Of a DNA stretch of 56,045 nt, positions 1 to 8,212 are shown in pieces. Position numbers and translations under genes: made by a program. Below the pieces are notes generated by a model that did not search any database, was not told the DNA's origin, and was given only the letters and a program-made list of their open reading frames with translations. Origin of the DNA: Gemmatimonadota bacterium. Its GTDB lineage: Bacteria > Gemmatimonadota > Gemmatimonadetes > Gemmatimonadales > GWC2-71-9. Location of the stretch: contig QHUZ01000032.1 of NCBI GenBank assembly GCA_003223395.1, positions 1 to 56,045 on the forward strand, written 5' to 3'. Position 1 is the first letter of the stretch. Each line of letters begins with the position of its first letter.

Positions 1-2
1 TC

Positions 3-494
3 GGCCTCACGCTGGCCGCGCACGGCGCCCAGAAGCTGTTTGGATGGTTCGGGGGCTACGGCCTGACCGGCACCGGCGGCTTCCTGGAACAGCTCGGCTT
101 CGTGCCCGGACGGCGCGCCGCACTGGCGGCTGGACTCGCCGAAGTAGGCGCCGGCCTGTTGCTGGCACTCGGCCTGGCGACCCCGGTGGCCGCAGCGCTC
201 GCACTCGCCGTCATGGTCGTCGCCGGCGTGAGCGCGCATGCTCAAAAGGGCTTCTTCGCTCACAACGGCGGCTACGAGTACACGCTGATTCTCGGGATCG
301 CGGCGTTGAGCCTCGCGTTCACTGGTCCCGGCCCACTGTCACTCGACGCCGTGCTCGGCGTCCGCGATGCCGGGGCGGGGTGGGGGCTGGCCGCGTTGGT
401 CGTCGGACTTGCCGGCGCAGGCTTGCAGCTCGCCAGGCGGCGGTTTCCCCCGCCAAGCACGCCTGTTACAGTGGAAACTGTTACCGGTGACTAA
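3..494 (+). CDS. DoxX family membrane protein (5' truncated by window edge)
   Basis: The reading frame is open from base 3 and the true start lies outside the window. The visible part is about 163 residues. It begins with the DoxX-typical stretch AAHGAQKLFGWFGGYG, followed by GTGGFLEQLGF, and then three hydrophobic helices that would complete the usual four-helix DoxX bundle. A GTG at 102 could start a shorter frame, but it would cut off the most conserved part. DoxX proteins are small inner-membrane proteins of poorly defined function, some linked to redox or thiol stress. The family call is firm; the physiological role cannot be read from the sequence. Confidence 0.85.
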   Translation, partial: GLTLAAHGAQKLFGWFGGYGLTGTGGFLEQLGFVPGRRAALAAGLAEVGAGLLLALGLATPVAAALALAVMVVAGVSAHAQKGFFAHNGGYEYTLILGIAALSLAFTGPGPLSLDAVLGVRDAGAGWGLAALVVGLAGAGLQLARRRFPPPSTPVTVETVTGD

Positions 495-518
495 GCGTTG
501 AGGTCTTGATCGGTCACC

Positions 519-1355
519 ATGAGCGCAACCCTGCGTTTGACTCGAGCGGCCTTCGGCGCCGTGCAGCGGGCATCCCCCCGCCTCGCGGCGCTGTGGGCCG
601 AGCGGATTTTCTGCACGCCGCCGCGCCGTCCCATCAGTGAGCGGATGGCGCGCTGGCTGCGCGAGGCGAAGCGCTCCACGGTTCGCGTCGGCGGACGACG
701 CGTCGCGGTGTGGTCGTGGGGCGAGCGCGGTCCGGGAGTCCTGCTGGTCCATGGCTGGGGGAGCCGCGGCGCCCGCTTCGTCGACCTCGGCAACGCACTC
801 CTGAATCAGGGCTACCGCGTGGTGACGTTCGATGCCCCGGGACACGGCGCATCTGCGGGTCGGCTCAGCTCCGGCCCCGAGGTTGCCCGCGCCGCGCAGG
901 CCGTGGTGAATGCCGCCGGGCCCGTCAGCTACGTCGTCGGGCATTCGGTGGGCGGGTTCGCGTCGGCGCTCGCGATCGAGCGAGGTCTCGACATCCGTCG
1001 CGCCGTGTTCCTCGCCCCGTCGGCCAACGTGAACAGCTACAGCGCGCAGTTCGAGGCGCTGCTTGGCATCGACAAGCCGGTCATGGCGTCGATGCGCGGT
1101 CGGCTCGAGCGGCGGCTCGGCTTTTCCTGGAAGGATCTGAACGTGCCCGCATTCGCTCCCGACATGCGGGTGCCGCTGCTCGTGATCCACGATCGGGACG
1201 ATCGTGAGGTGGGCTGGGGTGATGGCGCGGCGATCGCACGGACCTGGCCGGGCGCCGAGCTGGTGACGACGAGTGGGTTAGGGCACCACCGGATCGTGAG
1301 CGATCCGGCCGTGATCCGTCAGGTTGTCACGTTTCTCAGCACAACCGCCTCATAG
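519..1355 (+). CDS. alpha/beta hydrolase
   Basis: A 278-residue alpha/beta-hydrolase fold protein. The oxyanion-region motif LLVHGWG is at about residues 75-81. The nucleophile elbow GHSVGG puts the catalytic Ser at 143. An acidic strand end, HDRDD, lies at 224-228 and the catalytic His at 256 or 257 in GLGHHRI, so the triad is complete and correctly ordered. The first 50 residues are basic and have no clear signal peptide, which suggests a cytoplasmic esterase or lipase-like enzyme. The substrate cannot be inferred. Its 3' end overlaps the convergent zinc-finger gene by 6 bases. Confidence 0.9.
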   Translation: MSATLRLTRAAFGAVQRASPRLAALWAERIFCTPPRRPISERMARWLREAKRSTVRVGGRRVAVWSWGERGPGVLLVHGWGSRGARFVDLGNALLNQGYRVVTFDAPGHGASAGRLSSGPEVARAAQAVVNAAGPVSYVVGHSVGGFASALAIERGLDIRRAVFLAPSANVNSYSAQFEALLGIDKPVMASMRGRLERRLGFSWKDLNVPAFAPDMRVPLLVIHDRDDREVGWGDGAAIARTWPGAELVTTSGLGHHRIVSDPAVIRQVVTFLSTTAS

Positions 1356-1631
1356 TGGCCGTGGGGCGGGCTCAAACATCAGCTGATCCACGAAGCAAAA
1401 GCCCCAATCTTCTCCCGGCTCGAAGCTCCGCATGACGGGATGCTTGGTCTTGTAGAAATGCTTCGTAGAGTGCCGATTCTTCGAATCATCGCAGCAGCCG
1501 ACGTGGCCGCACTCGAGGCAGAGCCGCAAGTGCACCCACTCGTCGCCGCTCGCCAGACACTCCTCGCACCCGTCAGGCGTTTTCGCCTTGACGTCGCGAA
1601 CCTGCGCCAGATGCTTGCATTGTTGAGCCAT
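1350..1631 (-). CDS. UBP-type zinc finger domain protein
   Basis: A 93-residue protein that is essentially one ZnF-UBP domain. Candidate zinc ligands run in order: C5/H7, C22/C25, C38/C41, C46, H54, H58 and H64, with the family hallmark LRLCLECGHVGCC. In eukaryotes this domain binds the C-terminal Gly-Gly of ubiquitin; the bacterial ligand is unknown to me. The ATG at 1631 overlaps the possible ATG at 1630 of the divergent oxidoreductase. The pairing of a UBP finger with a cNMP-binding oxidoreductase suggests that the two act together, which is an inference from position only. Confidence 0.88.
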   Translation of the reverse strand: MAQQCKHLAQVRDVKAKTPDGCEECLASGDEWVHLRLCLECGHVGCCDDSKNRHSTKHFYKTKHPVMRSFEPGEDWGFCFVDQLMFEPAPRPL

Positions 1632-3357
1632 GTCGGAAGCTCTTCCCTTGGGGGATAGTATTCAAGCCATGACCGCAGCCCCAGCCGCTCCAGCAACCCC
1701 GGCCCAGGCCGCCCGAGCGGCCGAAGCGTTTCCACGACTGACGCCCGCGCAGATCGCGCGCATCGAGCCCCATGGCCGGCACCGCACAGTCGAGCCGGGC
1801 GAGGCCGTCGGCGAAGCCGGCCAGCCGGTGACGAAGATATTCGTGGTCGTGTCGGGCCGGCTCGACCTCGTCCGCCCACCGCGCTGGGTCGGTGAGGAAG
1901 TACCGAGCTTCAGCGAGGGGATGTTCACGGGCGAGCGGTCGATCCTGGCGGGCGGGCGCTTCCTCGCCCGCATTCAGGCGAGCATGCACTCTGAGGTCAT
2001 CGAGGTCGCCCGGGATGATCTGCTCCAGCTCATTCAGACCGACTCCGAGTTGAGCGACATTTTCCTCCGCGCCTTCATCCTGCGCCGCCTCCAGCTGATC
2101 GATCAGGGCCTCGGCGACGTGCTGTTGCTCGGCTCGAATCACTGTCAGGGATCACTGCACATCCGCGAGTTTCTCACCCGCAACGGACATCCCTACAAGT
2201 TCGTCGACCTCGACACCGACGCCGACAGCCAGGCGATGCTCGACCAGTTCCAGGTCAAGGCCGGCGACATCCCGGTGGTGATCTGCCGCGGCACGGTCGT
2301 GCTGCGCAATCCCACCATTCAGCAGGTGGCGGACTGCCTGGGATTGAATCCCTCGATCGACCGGACCGCGGTCTGCGACCTCGTTATCATCGGCGCGGGT
2401 CCTGCAGGGCTGGGCGCGGGCGTGTACGCGGCGTCGGAAGGCTTGAACGTCGTAATGATCGAAGGGAACGCGCCCGGCGGTCAGGCGGGAACGAGCTCAC
2501 GCATCGAGAACTACCTCGGTTTCCCGCTCGGCATCTCCGGCCAGGAGCTGGCAGGGCGCGCATACGACCAGGCGCAGAAGTTCGGCGCGAAGATCCTCAT
2601 CGCGAGGAAGGTCGCCCGGCTCGACTGCAGTACGAAGCCGTACCGCGTGCAGTGCAGCGAGGCGACCGGCGATCCGTTGCTCACCCGCGCGATCATCATC
2701 GCGAGCGGGGTCGAGTATCGGCGCCTCGCGGTCGAGAATCTGTCGCGCTTCGAGGGCGCCGGCGTGTACTACGCCGCCACGCGCATGGAAGCGCAGCTCT
2801 GCGCCGACGAGGAGATCGCCGTCGTCGGCGGTGCGAACTCCGCGGGCCAGGCCGCGATGTTCCTGGCGGAGACCGCGAAGCGCGTGCACATGCTCATTCG
2901 CGGGGATGGGCTGGCACAGACGATGTCGCGCTACCTGATCAGCCGCATCGAAGCACATCCCGCGATCGAGCTGCACACTCGCACGGAGATCGTGGGTCTC
3001 GAAGGCAACGGGCATCTCGAGCAGATCGCCTGGCGCACCGGTCGCGGTGGAGCCGTGGAGAAACAGAAAATCCGGCACGTGTTCACCATGACCGGCGCCG
3101 AGCCGAGTACAAAGTGGCTCGCCGGCTGTTTGGCGCTCGATGACAAAGGATTCATCAAGACGGGCGCGGCGCTGACTGCCGACGACCTTGCGGCCGCGAA
3201 GTGGCCGCTGCGCCGGCCGCCACATCTGCTCGAAACGAGCCTTCCCGGCGTCCTCGCGGTGGGCGACGTGCGGAGCGGCAGCACTAAGCGCGTCGCGTCG
3301 GCCGTCGGCGAGGGCTCGATTGCGGTCGCGACCGTGCATCAGATCCTGGCGGAGTAG
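1630..3357 (+). CDS. cNMP-binding / glutaredoxin-like / thioredoxin-reductase-like fusion oxidoreductase
   Basis: In the 575-residue form there is a cyclic-nucleotide-binding domain (about 35-155), a glutaredoxin-like middle (about 163-238, LLLGSNHCQG then IPVVICRG) and a thioredoxin-reductase-type flavoprotein (about 248-575). The flavoprotein part has the FAD motif IIGAGPAGLGAG, GGQAG, the NADPH-site motif VVGGANSAGQ and the FAD-terminal GVLAVGDVRSGS. The CxxC dithiol expected of thioredoxin reductase between the two nucleotide motifs is replaced by YYAATRMEAQLC, so classical thioredoxin reduction is unlikely. The start is uncertain: ATG 1630 overlaps the divergent start codon, while ATG 1669 follows a G-rich stretch and gives a 562-residue protein with all domains intact. 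Confidence 0.88.
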   Translation: MSEALPLGDSIQAMTAAPAAPATPAQAARAAEAFPRLTPAQIARIEPHGRHRTVEPGEAVGEAGQPVTKIFVVVSGRLDLVRPPRWVGEEVPSFSEGMFTGERSILAGGRFLARIQASMHSEVIEVARDDLLQLIQTDSELSDIFLRAFILRRLQLIDQGLGDVLLLGSNHCQGSLHIREFLTRNGHPYKFVDLDTDADSQAMLDQFQVKAGDIPVVICRGTVVLRNPTIQQVADCLGLNPSIDRTAVCDLVIIGAGPAGLGAGVYAASEGLNVVMIEGNAPGGQAGTSSRIENYLGFPLGISGQELAGRAYDQAQKFGAKILIARKVARLDCSTKPYRVQCSEATGDPLLTRAIIIASGVEYRRLAVENLSRFEGAGVYYAATRMEAQLCADEEIAVVGGANSAGQAAMFLAETAKRVHMLIRGDGLAQTMSRYLISRIEAHPAIELHTRTEIVGLEGNGHLEQIAWRTGRGGAVEKQKIRHVFTMTGAEPSTKWLAGCLALDDKGFIKTGAALTADDLAAAKWPLRRPPHLLETSLPGVLAVGDVRSGSTKRVASAVGEGSIAVATVHQILAE

Positions 3358-3388
3358 GCCCTTCACAACCCGATTATGATTCACACGG

Positions 3389-3406
3389 ACGCGCGGCGAC
3401 GCGCGT
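3389..3406. other. small hairpin in nadA leader
   Basis: ACGCGC, a 6-base loop and GCGCGT form a perfect 6-bp stem in the 144-bp gap between the oxidoreductase and nadA. It has no U-tract, so it is not a classical intrinsic terminator. This gap holds no open reading frame that I can support. Confidence 0.4.
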
Positions 3407-3420
3407 TCCAGGCTGGGAGC

Positions 3421-3442
3421 GGTTCGTCATCCCCGACGAACC
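3421..3442. other. perfect 8-bp hairpin in nadA leader
   Basis: GGTTCGTC, the loop ATCCCC and GACGAACC form a perfect 8-bp stem 60 bases before the nadA start. No T-run follows, which argues against a standard terminator. It could be a Rho-associated hairpin, an operator-type dyad for a repressor of NAD synthesis, or a leader-RNA element. Only the symmetry is directly visible. Confidence 0.5.
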
Positions 3443-3501
3443 GAGGCGTTACCCAATCGGCCCCTCAGCCTCGGCACCAATAACAATGGGAGCGGTATTC
3501 G

Positions 3502-5214
3502 ATGGGCGCCTCCACACGAACCACTACGACTCAGGATCTTCTCGCTGAGATCAACGCGCTGCGGACGCAACGCCATGCTGCGATTCTCGCGCACAATTAC
3601 CAGCGGCCCGAAATCCAGGACATCGCCGACGTCGTCGCCGATTCGCTCGCCATGGCTCGTCGCGCCACGGAGCTCGATGCGCCGATCCTCGTGATCTGCG
3701 GGGTGCACTTCATGGCCGAGACGGCGGCGATCGCGAATCCGGAGAAGCGGATTCTGAGTCCCGATCCCACCGCCGGCTGCTCGCTCGCCAGCACGATTCA
3801 GGCGGCGGACGTGCGAGCCTGGCGTGCGACGCACCCCGACGGGCTCGTGGTCGCGTACGTGAACACCGCAGCCGCGGTGAAGGCTGAGGCCGACTACTGC
3901 TGCACCTCGGGGAACGCGGTCGCCGTGATCAATGCATTGCCGCCCGACGTTCCCGTGCTGTTCCTGCCGGATTTTTACCTGGGCAACTACCTGCGCAAAG
4001 TGACGGGCCGACCGCTCGACGTGTGGCTCGGTGAGTGTCACGTGCATGCCGGGCTGACCCGGGAGACCCTCGAGCAACGGCGCGTCGAAAACCCCGACGC
4101 CGAGTTCCTCGTGCATCCCGAGTGTGGCTGCGTGACGAGCGCGATGTACTATGCCGAAACCGAGGGCGACCGGGCCGCGGGGCGTGTCCAGATCGTTTCC
4201 ACCGAGCAAATGATGCGGCGCGCACGCCTGTCTCCCGCCCGGCGCTTCGTCGTGGCGACGGAGACGGGCGTGCTGCATCGATTGCGGCGCGAGAATCCAG
4301 GGAAGGAGTTTATCGCCGCCCGGGAGTCGGCCGAATGCCGCTACATGAAGCAGATCACGCTGGAAAAACTGCGCGACGCGCTTCGCGACTTGCAGTACGA
4401 TGTGACCGTCGCACCCGAGGTCGCGTCTCGTGGTCGCGGGTATTCCCATCCTGGCGACGGTCTTTCAGCAGCTCGACGCCGACGCCGCGATGACGCCCTG
4501 TCTCCCGGAGGGAGCGTGGACCGACGCCGGAGCGACGCTGGCCGTGGTCCGCGGCGCCGCGGCGGCCGTGCTCGCGGGCGAGCGTGTCGCGCTCAACTTC
4601 GTCCAGCGACTATCGGGGATCGCGACGCTGACGCGACGCGCGGTGGATGCGGTGCAGGGGACCGCTGCGCGGATCACCCACACGCGCAAGACGACTCCTG
4701 GTCTCCGCGAGCTCGAGTTGTATGCCGTGCGGACGGGTGGAGGCGTCGAGAACCGGGCGTCGCTCGCGGCTGCCGTGCTCTGGAAGGACAATCATTGGAC
4801 GTTGGTAACGCAGGCCGGTCAGTCGCTCGCTGGCGCGTTGCGCGCCGCGCCCCGCGGGTTGCCGGTGATCGTCGAGGTGGAATCGGATGCGCAGCTCGAG
4901 GCGGCGCTGGCCGCCGGCGTCACGCACCTGCTCGTGGACAACCAGCCGCCCGAGCGGGTCGCCGCCTGGGCCCAGCGGGCCGGTCGCGCCGTCACGATCC
5001 AGGCCTCGGGCGGCATCACCGTCGATGTCGTGCGCGCCTATGCCCAGGCGGGTGCGTCACTGATCGCCATCGGCGCGCTCACGCACTCGGCGCCCGCCGC
5101 GCCGATCCGGTGCGACATCGACGCCGGGAGCTGAAACCAGCGCCACCATCCGGCGCACCGCTTCCTCCAATCCCCAGAACACCGCGTTACTCACAATTGC
5201 ATGCCCGATGTTGA
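3502..5214 (+). CDS. nadA: quinolinate synthase NadA, 3' end fused out of frame into nadC
   Basis: NadA condenses iminoaspartate with dihydroxyacetone phosphate to quinolinate, using a [4Fe-4S] cluster. Residues 1 to about 308 match the family well: [10 protein letters not shown] at 31-40, and cluster cysteines C93 (AGCSLAS), C208 (ECGC) and C279 (AECRYMK). NadA normally ends shortly after this point. Here the frame runs on from about 4430 to 5214 through Arg-rich sequence that is simply nadC read in the wrong frame. The real protein therefore ends near 4430 and has an unnatural tail of about 260 residues, unless the assembly is wrong. A natural deletion or an assembly error at the nadA/nadC junction would explain this. 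Confidence 0.85.
   Translation: MGASTRTTTTQDLLAEINALRTQRHAAILAHNYQRPEIQDIADVVADSLAMARRATELDAPILVICGVHFMAETAAIANPEKRILSPDPTAGCSLASTIQAADVRAWRATHPDGLVVAYVNTAAAVKAEADYCCTSGNAVAVINALPPDVPVLFLPDFYLGNYLRKVTGRPLDVWLGECHVHAGLTRETLEQRRVENPDAEFLVHPECGCVTSAMYYAETEGDRAAGRVQIVSTEQMMRRARLSPARRFVVATETGVLHRLRRENPGKEFIAARESAECRYMKQITLEKLRDALRDLQYDVTVAPEVASRGRGYSHPGDGLSAARRRRRDDALSPGGSVDRRRSDAGRGPRRRGGRARGRACRAQLRPATIGDRDADATRGGCGAGDRCADHPHAQDDSWSPRARVVCRADGWRRREPGVARGCRALEGQSLDVGNAGRSVARWRVARRAPRVAGDRRGGIGCAARGGAGRRRHAPARGQPAARAGRRLGPAGRSRRHDPGLGRHHRRCRARLCPGGCVTDRHRRAHALGARRADPVRHRRRELKPAPPSGAPLPPIPRTPRYSQLHARC
4430..5134 (+). CDS. nadC: nicotinate-nucleotide pyrophosphorylase NadC, N-terminally truncated
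   Basis: NadC converts quinolinate and PRPP to nicotinate mononucleotide, the step after NadA. The 234 residues start at the position equivalent to VAGIPI, about 45-50 residues into a normal NadC (about 280 residues). The N-terminal segment with the usual GD-T-T motif is absent, and upstream in this frame a TGA lies at 4403-4405. TRKTTPG (85-91) and KDNH (119-122) are intact. However, the family's NHR triad reads ENR (107-109), so a usually invariant His is missing. The GTG at 4430 is the first possible start but sits inside the nadA frame. It is either a damaged gene or one side of an assembly collapse. Confidence 0.75.
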   Translation: MVAGIPILATVFQQLDADAAMTPCLPEGAWTDAGATLAVVRGAAAAVLAGERVALNFVQRLSGIATLTRRAVDAVQGTAARITHTRKTTPGLRELELYAVRTGGGVENRASLAAAVLWKDNHWTLVTQAGQSLAGALRAAPRGLPVIVEVESDAQLEAALAAGVTHLLVDNQPPERVAAWAQRAGRAVTIQASGGITVDVVRAYAQAGASLIAIGALTHSAPAAPIRCDIDAGS

Positions 5215-5884
5215 GCTCCTCGATCTCCGGAATCGCGGCGACCGGTTGGACATTCTGATAGGTGAGGCCGTGGCCCGCGTGGACGGCAAGTCCAATCGTT
5301 TTGGCATGCGCCGCAGCCTTACGCAGTTCATTCAACGCTTTCTCGCGATGTTCTTCTCTTGACGCATCTTCTTTTGACGCCGTCTTTTTCGACGCAGTTA
5401 TTTTTGACGCATTTGCATATGTGCCGGTATGGATTTCAATCGCAGGGACACCGAGTTGCTGCGCGATATCGATGGTCTTCAAGGACGGGTCGATAAACAA
5501 ACTCACACGTATCCCGGCGTCTTTGAGGCGCGCGATGGCGCCCGCGAGCCTCCTGTCGCCCTTGCGCAGCGCGAGGCCGCCCTCGGTCGTGATCTCCTGT
5601 CGCTTCTCCGGGACGAGCGTTGCTTGAAAGGGCTTGATGCGCGCCGCGATCCGGACGATTTCGGCGTGGGCGCCCAGTTCCAAATTGAGGACGGTGCGCA
5701 CGCTGCGCGCGAGCGCGGTGACATCGGCGTCCTGGATATGGCGCCGGTCCTCGCGCAGATGAACCGTGATGCCGTCGGCGCCCGCACGCTCGGCGGCGGC
5801 GGCCGCCTGGACGGGATCGGGCTCGTCCGTTTTGCGCGCTTCACGGATCGTCGCGACGTGATCAATGTTGACGTAGAGACGCAT
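5057..5884 (-). CDS. pdxJ: pyridoxine 5'-phosphate synthase PdxJ
   Basis: PdxJ condenses 1-deoxyxylulose 5-phosphate with 3-amino-2-oxopropyl phosphate in DXP-dependent vitamin B6 synthesis. The N-terminus [17 protein letters not shown], then [26 protein letters not shown] and GHGLTY are textbook family motifs, and the protein (275 residues) is slightly longer than usual. The extra length has two sources. One is a pentapeptide repeat encoded by 5351-5410 after the IEIHTG motif. The other is a tail of about 25 residues that runs 78 bases into the convergent nadC. Catalytic motifs lie on either side of the repeat, so activity is plausible. Confidence 0.95.
   Translation of the reverse strand: MRLYVNIDHVATIREARKTDEPDPVQAAAAAERAGADGITVHLREDRRHIQDADVTALARSVRTVLNLELGAHAEIVRIAARIKPFQATLVPEKRQEITTEGGLALRKGDRRLAGAIARLKDAGIRVSLFIDPSLKTIDIAQQLGVPAIEIHTGTYANASKITASKKTASKEDASREEHREKALNELRKAAAHAKTIGLAVHAGHGLTYQNVQPVAAIPEIEELNIGHAIVSNAVFWGLEEAVRRMVALVSAPGVDVAPDRRGGRRVRERADGDQ
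5351..5410. repeat. four 15-bp tandem repeats inside pdxJ
   Basis: The core GACGC recurs at exactly 15-bp spacing (5361, 5376, 5391, 5406) in four degenerate units that are T-rich on the plus strand. On the minus strand they encode [15 protein letters not shown] and DASRE. The unit is a multiple of three, so copy number can change without a frameshift. The tract is clearly more AT-rich than the surrounding gene. Confidence 0.85.
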
Positions 5885-5926
5885 GGTGTCTTACCTTCGG
5901 GTCACCTTGTCGACAGGTCGTGCCTC

Positions 5927-6397
5927 GTGAAGCGACGACTCGCGCTTGCTCTGCTCGTGCTCGCCGGCAGCGCCGCCTGCGGGAAGAATCCTGGGGCAGG
6001 AGCGCCGGTCCCGCAGTCGATGAACGAGTCGGTCGCACAGTTTTTCACTGCAGTCAAGGGAAACGATCTCACGCGCATGGGCCAGCTCTGGGGCACCGAG
6101 CGGGGGCCGGCGGCCGACAACATGAATCCCGCCGTCCTGCACCAGCGCCTCACGGTGATCCAGAAGTACCTCGACCACACCGGCTATCGCATCATCGAAG
6201 GCCCGCTGGTCGTGCCCGGTCACGACGAGCTGCGGACCTTCCGCGTGGAGCTCCAGCGCACGAATTGCAATCAGGTGCTGCCGATCGACCTCGTGCGCAC
6301 GCGCAGCGGCGGCTGGCTGGTCTACGACGTGCACCTCGAGAGTGCGGGGAGTCCGGGCGGGCGTTGCCCGCAGGCGGGGACGGGAACCAGGCCCTAG
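5927..6397 (+). CDS. putative lipoprotein of unknown function
   Basis: The GTG at 5927 gives 156 residues starting MKRRLALALLVLAGSAACGK, a basic n-region, a hydrophobic core and a lipobox-like end with Cys at about residue 18, which predicts export and lipidation. The mature part has a SnoaL/NTF2-like feel (AQFFTAVKGNDLTRMGQLWG, then a basic GGWLVYDV strand), but I cannot assign a family firmly. The open frame extends further upstream, but that part lies antisense to pdxJ and lacks coding character. It is divergent from pdxJ with a 42-bp gap. Confidence 0.75.
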   Translation: MKRRLALALLVLAGSAACGKNPGAGAPVPQSMNESVAQFFTAVKGNDLTRMGQLWGTERGPAADNMNPAVLHQRLTVIQKYLDHTGYRIIEGPLVVPGHDELRTFRVELQRTNCNQVLPIDLVRTRSGGWLVYDVHLESAGSPGGRCPQAGTGTRP

Positions 6398-6412
6398 CGA
6401 CGGGCGTTCCAC

Positions 6413-6802
6413 CTACTCAGTCAGCTCCAGTAGAATGCCGTTGGTGGTTTTGGGATGCAAAAAAGCGATGCGCCGTCCGCCGGCCCCGCGCCGGGGCGTT
6501 TCATCGACCAGCTGATAGCCGGCTGCCCGGCACCGCGCGAGCGTGGCGTCCAGATCCGACACGCGGTAGCACACGTGGTGGATGCCGGGGCCGCGTTTCG
6601 CGAGGTATTTTGCCACGGGACTCGTGGGATCGCTCGGCTCGAGTAGCTCGACGTCCACGTCGCCGAAGTGGAGGCTGATGATCGTGGCGCCATCAGCGGT
6701 TTCGGACCGTCCCGGCGTGAGTCCCAGGACGTCGCGATAAAAGGCCAGTGCGTCTGTGATACTGGTGACTGCGATGCCGACGTGAGCAACAGACGGGTTC
6801 AT
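6413..6802 (-). CDS. mce: methylmalonyl-CoA epimerase
   Basis: A 129-residue vicinal-oxygen-chelate (glyoxalase-fold) protein. It shows the paired half-motifs of the family: VAHVGIAVTSI with the first metal His at about residue 7, DVELLEP, GPGIHHVCYRV with His near 75, and NGILLELTE at the end supplying the last Glu. This combination is typical of methylmalonyl-CoA epimerase, which interconverts the 2S and 2R epimers in propionate and branched-chain catabolism. The mutase is not in the window. It is divergent from the thioredoxin gene with about 40 bp between the starts. Confidence 0.85.
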   Translation of the reverse strand: MNPSVAHVGIAVTSITDALAFYRDVLGLTPGRSETADGATIISLHFGDVDVELLEPSDPTSPVAKYLAKRGPGIHHVCYRVSDLDATLARCRAAGYQLVDETPRRGAGGRRIAFLHPKTTNGILLELTE

Positions 6803-6843
6803 AGAAAGTGAAACTAACGTCTATCGAGGGAGCGTGAAGGGTT

Positions 6844-7179
6844 ATGGAAGATGTGAAGCATCTCGCCGCGGTCACCGACGCCACATTCCTGGTGGAAGTG
6901 GAGCAACACAAGGGGCTCGCGGTGGTCGATTTTTGGGCGATCTGGTGCGGGCCGTGCCACATGGTGGCGCCGATCATGGACCACCTCGCCGGCAAGTACA
7001 ATGGCAAGGTGAAGATCGTGAAGATGGACGTGGACGCCAATCAGGGGACGGCGATGCGCTTTAACGTCCGCTCGATTCCGAGTATTCTATTCTTCAAGGA
7101 CGGACGCCACGTGGACACGCTGGTGGGTGCCTATCCGGCGCAGGCGTTCGAGCAAAAGATCGACCAACATCTTCTGTAG
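6844..7179 (+). CDS. trxA: thioredoxin
   Basis: An 111-residue, single-domain thioredoxin. The active site is FWAIWCGPCHM (canonical WCGPC), the cis-Pro segment is SIPSILFF, and KMDVDAN precedes it. No signal peptide is present, so it is cytoplasmic. It is the first gene of a rightward series that continues into an uncharacterised gene and rsmI. An ATG at 6844 gives normal family length. Confidence 0.95.
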   Translation: MEDVKHLAAVTDATFLVEVEQHKGLAVVDFWAIWCGPCHMVAPIMDHLAGKYNGKVKIVKMDVDANQGTAMRFNVRSIPSILFFKDGRHVDTLVGAYPAQAFEQKIDQHLL

Positions 7180-7197
7180 CTTCCGCACCGGAGGACG

Positions 7198-8211
7198 ATG
7201 CGCGCGAGCACCGCTCGCCTGACGAATTCGCCGGTTCGCCTCGCGGATCTCCAATTTCCGCAGGTGAACCGGCTTATTCATCGTACCCGCCTCGCATTCA
7301 TTCATCTCGACAACCTGCTCGCCTATGCCAAGCGCGATCGCGACGGCCGCATCGACGGCTATCTCGCGGCGCACCTGCCCGACGAGTGCGTGTTGCTGTT
7401 CTTCCGGAAGGGTGAGGCGGTCAACGCGGCGTCGCTGCACACCGCAGGACGTCACGTCATCACGATCACCGAAGCGTTGAAGCGCATGCGCACGGAAGTG
7501 GAACGCGGCGATCTCACCTATTGCGCCGCGCCGATGGAGCAGCTCGCGTGGATGTACACGGCCTGCGCGGGCGCCTACCAGCCACGCGGCATCGACGTCA
7601 AGGAGCCGGAGAAATTCTTTCCGGTGTTGCAGCAAGAAAAGGTGACGGGCGTGCTGGAACTGATTTCGAACGGCCGGGTCTCCTACCTGAAGTTCGATCA
7701 AGGCAAATATCTGAGCGGGCATTTCTGCGACAAGCCCGACAACGTGCCGCCCGCCCGCTATCTCGAGTCGTTGTTCGATGCAGGGCCCGGCGGTGCGCCC
7801 GCGATGTCCGCGGGCACATTCCCCGCTGCCGACGATCTCCCGGCCCAGGCCGCGACCGCGTTGGTCAGCACGTACCGCGAGCTCTACTGGCGGATCGTGG
7901 ACGCGGTCGAGCGCGAGTTTCCCGGCGAAGCCAGGCGACGCGCGCAGAAAGTCACGGCCGCCATCGTGGACACGCATGAGGCACTCGCGCTGCTCAGCGT
8001 GCCGCGCGGCACCGATACACCCGACGCCGTGGTGCGGCCCGAGGACCTGTCGGGCGCGCTGACCGACTGGGCATTGCAGCTGCTCGAAGGCGCGGAGGTG
8101 ATGATGCCGGGCACCGCGACGAAGGTGCTGAAGGACGCAACCCGGGAGCACCGCTATGTCCTCCAGGCCGCCGGGTTTTATGGGAAGCTCCCCTGGCGGG
8201 TGACGTGGTGA
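7198..8211 (+). CDS. conserved hypothetical protein between trxA and rsmI
   Basis: A 337-residue soluble protein that I do not recognise with confidence. The N-terminal half contains LLFFRKGEAVNAASLHTAGR, and the middle contains TGVLELISNGRVSYLKFDQGKYLSGHF. The second stretch resembles the short 'tests a feature, reports a value' strands of DUF4388/roadblock-associated proteins, but this is only a resemblance. No membrane segment or signal peptide is visible. GGAGG lies three bases before the ATG. Its stop codon is one base from the rsmI GTG, so translation is probably coupled. Confidence 0.7.
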   Translation: MRASTARLTNSPVRLADLQFPQVNRLIHRTRLAFIHLDNLLAYAKRDRDGRIDGYLAAHLPDECVLLFFRKGEAVNAASLHTAGRHVITITEALKRMRTEVERGDLTYCAAPMEQLAWMYTACAGAYQPRGIDVKEPEKFFPVLQQEKVTGVLELISNGRVSYLKFDQGKYLSGHFCDKPDNVPPARYLESLFDAGPGGAPAMSAGTFPAADDLPAQAATALVSTYRELYWRIVDAVEREFPGEARRRAQKVTAAIVDTHEALALLSVPRGTDTPDAVVRPEDLSGALTDWALQLLEGAEVMMPGTATKVLKDATREHRYVLQAAGFYGKLPWRVTW

Positions 8212-8212
8212 C

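Noticed and set aside
5351-5410. pdxJ 15-bp repeats considered as a CRISPR-like or operator array
   Set aside because: There are no spacers, and the units are contiguous, degenerate and translated in frame as a pentapeptide array.
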